From Halichondria panicea (taxonomy: Eukaryota > Porifera > Demospongiae > Suberitida > Halichondriidae), in NCBI RefSeq assembly GCF_963675165.1, contig NC_087380.1, positions 6,084,071 through 6,148,070 of the forward strand: 64,000 bases of DNA, in the 5' to 3' direction. How positions within the stretch are numbered: the stretch's first letter is position 1; each line of letters begins with the position of its first letter. Positions 60,930 to 64,000 of the stretch are shown one piece after another. The translations under genes and the position numbers were made by a program. The notes beneath the pieces were generated by a model. It was given only the letters and a program-made list of their open reading frames with translations. It ran no database searches and was not told where the DNA came from.

Positions 60930-62760
60930 ACTGCATTTACACACAGTGCAACATGCTATATACAGATTACTGGATTGCTTTGAGATCTGCCCACTCACTG
61001 GCCAACAAGTAAACAATCCTCAAATGTAATGTGCATTGATACTGCAGCAGAAGATATATGGCTTCACCATAGGCACGATTTCATTGGTATACAATTTTGT
61101 TTTGTTTACATTCTGAAACTTTAAAATTGTCCCCGGCAGTCAGTGTATAGCATAATATTGCATGCAAACAAACATCCAATGATATGTGGTAAACACTTGG
61201 GTGTAACATCCATTAATTTCATCCACTGCATTTACACACAGTGCAGCATGCCATGCATATATTGCACTGCAATATAATTATGGTAGGTAGTGATGCAACA
61301 TGCCATAATTTATACAGAGCACTGGATTGCTTTGATCTTCCCACTCACTGGGCAACAAGGACCTTTGTAAACAATATCATTTGAGGTTTATGATGTGTGT
61401 TGATACAGTTAATAGCTCTTTGGCTTCACCATAGTAGAGTTAGGTACGATTTGGTACAATTTTGTTTACATTCCTTTAAAATTATCCCCGGCAGTCAGTG
61501 TAGTACAATATTGCATGTAAACACACAATGTAAACATTATTTTGTACAATTGTCCCCGGCAGTCACTGACTGCAATATTGTACTATAGTATATATAGTAC
61601 AATAATTATTGTATGTAAACATTTGGGTGTAGCGTATTCATTTAATTAGCAAATTTGTCCTTAAGTATGTGTATCAGTCATAGTTTTGTACCGAGTCAAC
61701 GATTAAACACACTCAAACAAAGCAACATGATGGGTAATACTGCCATTCAAAAATCCCCAAAACAACCTTGCTTACTGTAATAACACTTTTAGCAATTCCA
61801 ATTCCAACATTCCAACACTGTAACTGTTAGAGAAGAGTAGGCCTGAGCTAATTATTCAATCAATTTTGCCTATTATTCAAATCTTTTATTCTCACTTTCT
61901 TAGAAATCACCTAACCCAGAAGCAAGAAACTCTCACCATTCAGTCAATAACTGATTTCTAACACTGTTTTTCAGATAAACGAATTTTTTACCCCACGAAA
62001 ATTACCCGCTATATGGTACTCGACTTAATCTTGTTTTTGGTGACCTCCTTTCTTTGTGTTTAGTAAACTATGTGAAAGCATAGTACATGCATGGCTTTGA
62101 TGTGAAACGTGAAGAATTACTGTCATCTTAAACAGGTCATAATATCCTGTGCAATGTACACAATGCTGCATTCATAGAGAGAACCTGCCAGAATGTATCA
62201 TCAAAGTAAGGAGAGGGAGTAGCCACTTTCCCTAGATAGTTCAATAACTTCCGCTCTCTGTGAAAATGTTATCCCTACGATACTTATAAAAAAACATTAA
62301 GCACAAAATTATAGCTATACGTAGGGTATTCCATATAAGTGTATGTTTAGCCTGCTGATAGCAATTTGCTTACCGACACATGTTTCTAGTTGAATTCATG
62401 CTGTTTAAAGTTGAGGTAAATGGCTTCATGCACCTCAACTCAGTTTACATGCCTTGGCATCTATAATAATAGGGGGAGCACATGTATTAGTTATTGCCCA
62501 GCCAGAGTGCAACATGCCATATATTGCACGAGGGCGCCTGCAATAACTAACTTGTTGCCCAATGACGTTAAACTCGTCTGACTGGTCATATAAATCGTAA
62601 TAAAAGACATGGATATCTCTTAAAGAAATCTACTGCATTTACACACAGTGCAAGTGCATATAATCCAGTGCATTATGCCATATAATGCAGTGCAATAGCA
62701 ACATGCCATATACTGAGCACTGGATTGCTTTGATCTGCCCACTCACTGGGCAACAAGTAA
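60930..62760 (+). repeat. Irregular tandem repeat family
   Basis: Blocks recur at 60930-61175, 61220-61590 and 62627-62760. They contain TGCATTTACACACAGTGCA, CTGGATTGCTTTGATCT, CCCACTCACTGGGCAACAAG and CCCCGGCAGTCA. The copies are broken and unevenly spaced. No coding content. 61845-61890 has CCTATTATTCAAAT words like those in the 14296 MITE. Confidence 0.65.
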
Positions 62761-63158
62761 TCAAAGGAACCTGATAGAAACAGGATACTAGTATAGACTC
62801 ACTGCTTGACAGATGTTATTGCTCCATGAAATACTTGAAAGGGGAGCCTTGGGTCTCTCCTATGCAATTGACGTATTAACTGATGATTACATCGAATCAC
62901 AATACTCTCAGATTTCAAGCTTGTCCCTCTTAACCTTGAATTGTAATGCATTCATGCATGCATTCCATGCATTGAAATGACGGTGTATAGCGAGATTGTA
63001 TATAGTTTTATATAGGTCTGTGCCAAGCTCATGGAATTAGTACATGGTAATGTTCAGTTATATAGGTGTATATAGTAGTTAACACACGGCCATGTGTTGA
63101 CTGTACATGTATGTATATATACGTATGTTTAGTGACATTTTTCTTTTTGTGGTTGTAG

Positions 63159-63218
63159 AAATGGCGTGATGGCCATGGTGCCTTTCAGAACATCATTCCA
63201 GCCTCCACTGGAGCAGCC
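63159..63218 (+). pseudogene. Isolated GAPDH-like exon fragment
   Basis: After TTTTTGTGGTTGTAG, twenty codons read KWRDGHGAFQNIIPASTGAA. This matches the conserved GAPDH segment WRDGRGAxQNIIPASTGAAKA, just C-terminal to the catalytic cysteine region. The match ends exactly there; the following sequence (from 63238) is a repeat shared with 62020-62080. No other GAPDH exon lies in the window, so this is probably a transposed or duplicated exon, not a working gene. Confidence 0.7.
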
Positions 63219-64000
63219 TGGCAAGGCATGTACACTTTAATGTAAACTAACTATACCCACTTAATCTTGTTTGTAGTGACCTTTTTTTGTGTTCAGCAAA
63301 CTATTTTAAACAGCCATACATGCATCTGTATCAATATGTCTTTGATGTGAAACGTGACTGATGTGTGCATGCATGTACGTGAGCTTTACAGCATCAAGTG
63401 AAACAGGTCATATCCTGATATGAACAGCGCTACATTCCTAGAGAGCAACTGCCAAAATGTCTCATCGAAGTAGAGGGGAGGAGAATTCCTAGAGATACGT
63501 ACACTTAACTTAGCCAAGGAATCATTAAAAATACCGTCGTACATGCACAGTTACGTCAAGGCTTACATTTAGAATACAATTACAGGCCTGAGAAAATTGA
63601 AATCTCATTACGTGGATGGGAGTTGTCTCAAAATGCTGGGCCAGGATGGAAGGAATCGTTACAATACTGCATGTTGTTATTCATACATCACGGCTTGCAT
63701 ATATACATCGTGGAATGATTATGCAACAGTGTGATCATGATACGTAGCTAAGGTGATTGAGATTCAGCTGCACATGTGTGTAGACAAACAGTCTGTCCTT
63801 GTACACACGACCAATGTCAATTAAATGGATGTAATATCCAAATTTTTACCTTACATCATTGAATGGTTGAATGCAATAATAAATATAATTATGTTTCTTT
63901 TCACCTTACACAGTGACTGTAAATTGAATAATAGTATTATATCGTCACAAAAATGTAGATCTTTATAATGATGCTATATTATACGATACGGAAGGCCGTG
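63219..64000. other. Repeat-rich right edge
   Basis: 63240-63300 shares blocks with 62020-62080 and 57220-57250. 63350-63760 shares blocks with 57690-58180. No gene seen. Confidence 0.5.

Overview
The window reads as nuclear DNA of an animal. It is AT-rich, its genes are split by short GT-AG introns (about 80 to 155 bases), promoters are TATA-type, and it is crowded with miniature inverted-repeat transposons, microsatellites and a decayed non-LTR retrotransposon. There are no operons, ribosome binding sites or CRISPR arrays, and I recognised no tRNA or rRNA gene. Texture and gene content fit an early-branching, compact metazoan genome such as a demosponge. That placement is inference; no marker gene in the window proves it.

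The dominant theme is small secreted, cysteine-containing proteins that I cannot match to any named family. There are four families: A (three apparently intact genes at 3895-4943, 20994-21988 and 31311-32318, plus a pseudogene at 16085-16942), C (five exons at 17538-19107, plus relics at 20181-20234 and 44229-45040), B (42170-43025, 45738-46600 and the diverged 54099-55012) and D (58826-59516). All have a signal peptide, an even or near-even number of cysteines, N-glycosylation sequons, a TATA box about 80 to 115 bases before the ATG, and only phase-0 introns. Phase-0-only introns in small secreted proteins recall helical cytokine genes, but no homology is shown.

Layout. 1-37150 is a giant inverted duplication. 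Two copies of an A-gene unit face one way (1-5270 and 7165-17160) and two face the other way (20640-26300 and 31010-37150). Gene C sits at the centre between short inverted repeats. Each unit has its own transposon insertions, and the sister units supply the empty sites. A single-exon type II membrane glycosyltransferase-like gene (28237-29169) lies between the two right-hand units. One insertion is a DNA transposon with perfect 55-base terminal inverted repeats that carries an intact gene for a probably myristoylated, PTB/PH-like protein (10344-10715). 37150-41400 is repeats with a LINE fossil.

41400-48100 is a second inverted duplication, of gene B, with relics of a sushi-domain gene and of gene C between the arms. 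48100-53400 is a mosaic of transposons plus one exon encoding the C-terminal end of a HECT ubiquitin ligase. 53700-59516 holds genes B3 and D. 59517-64000 is repeats plus an isolated GAPDH-like exon. The overall picture is a fast-evolving, birth-and-death cluster of secreted proteins.
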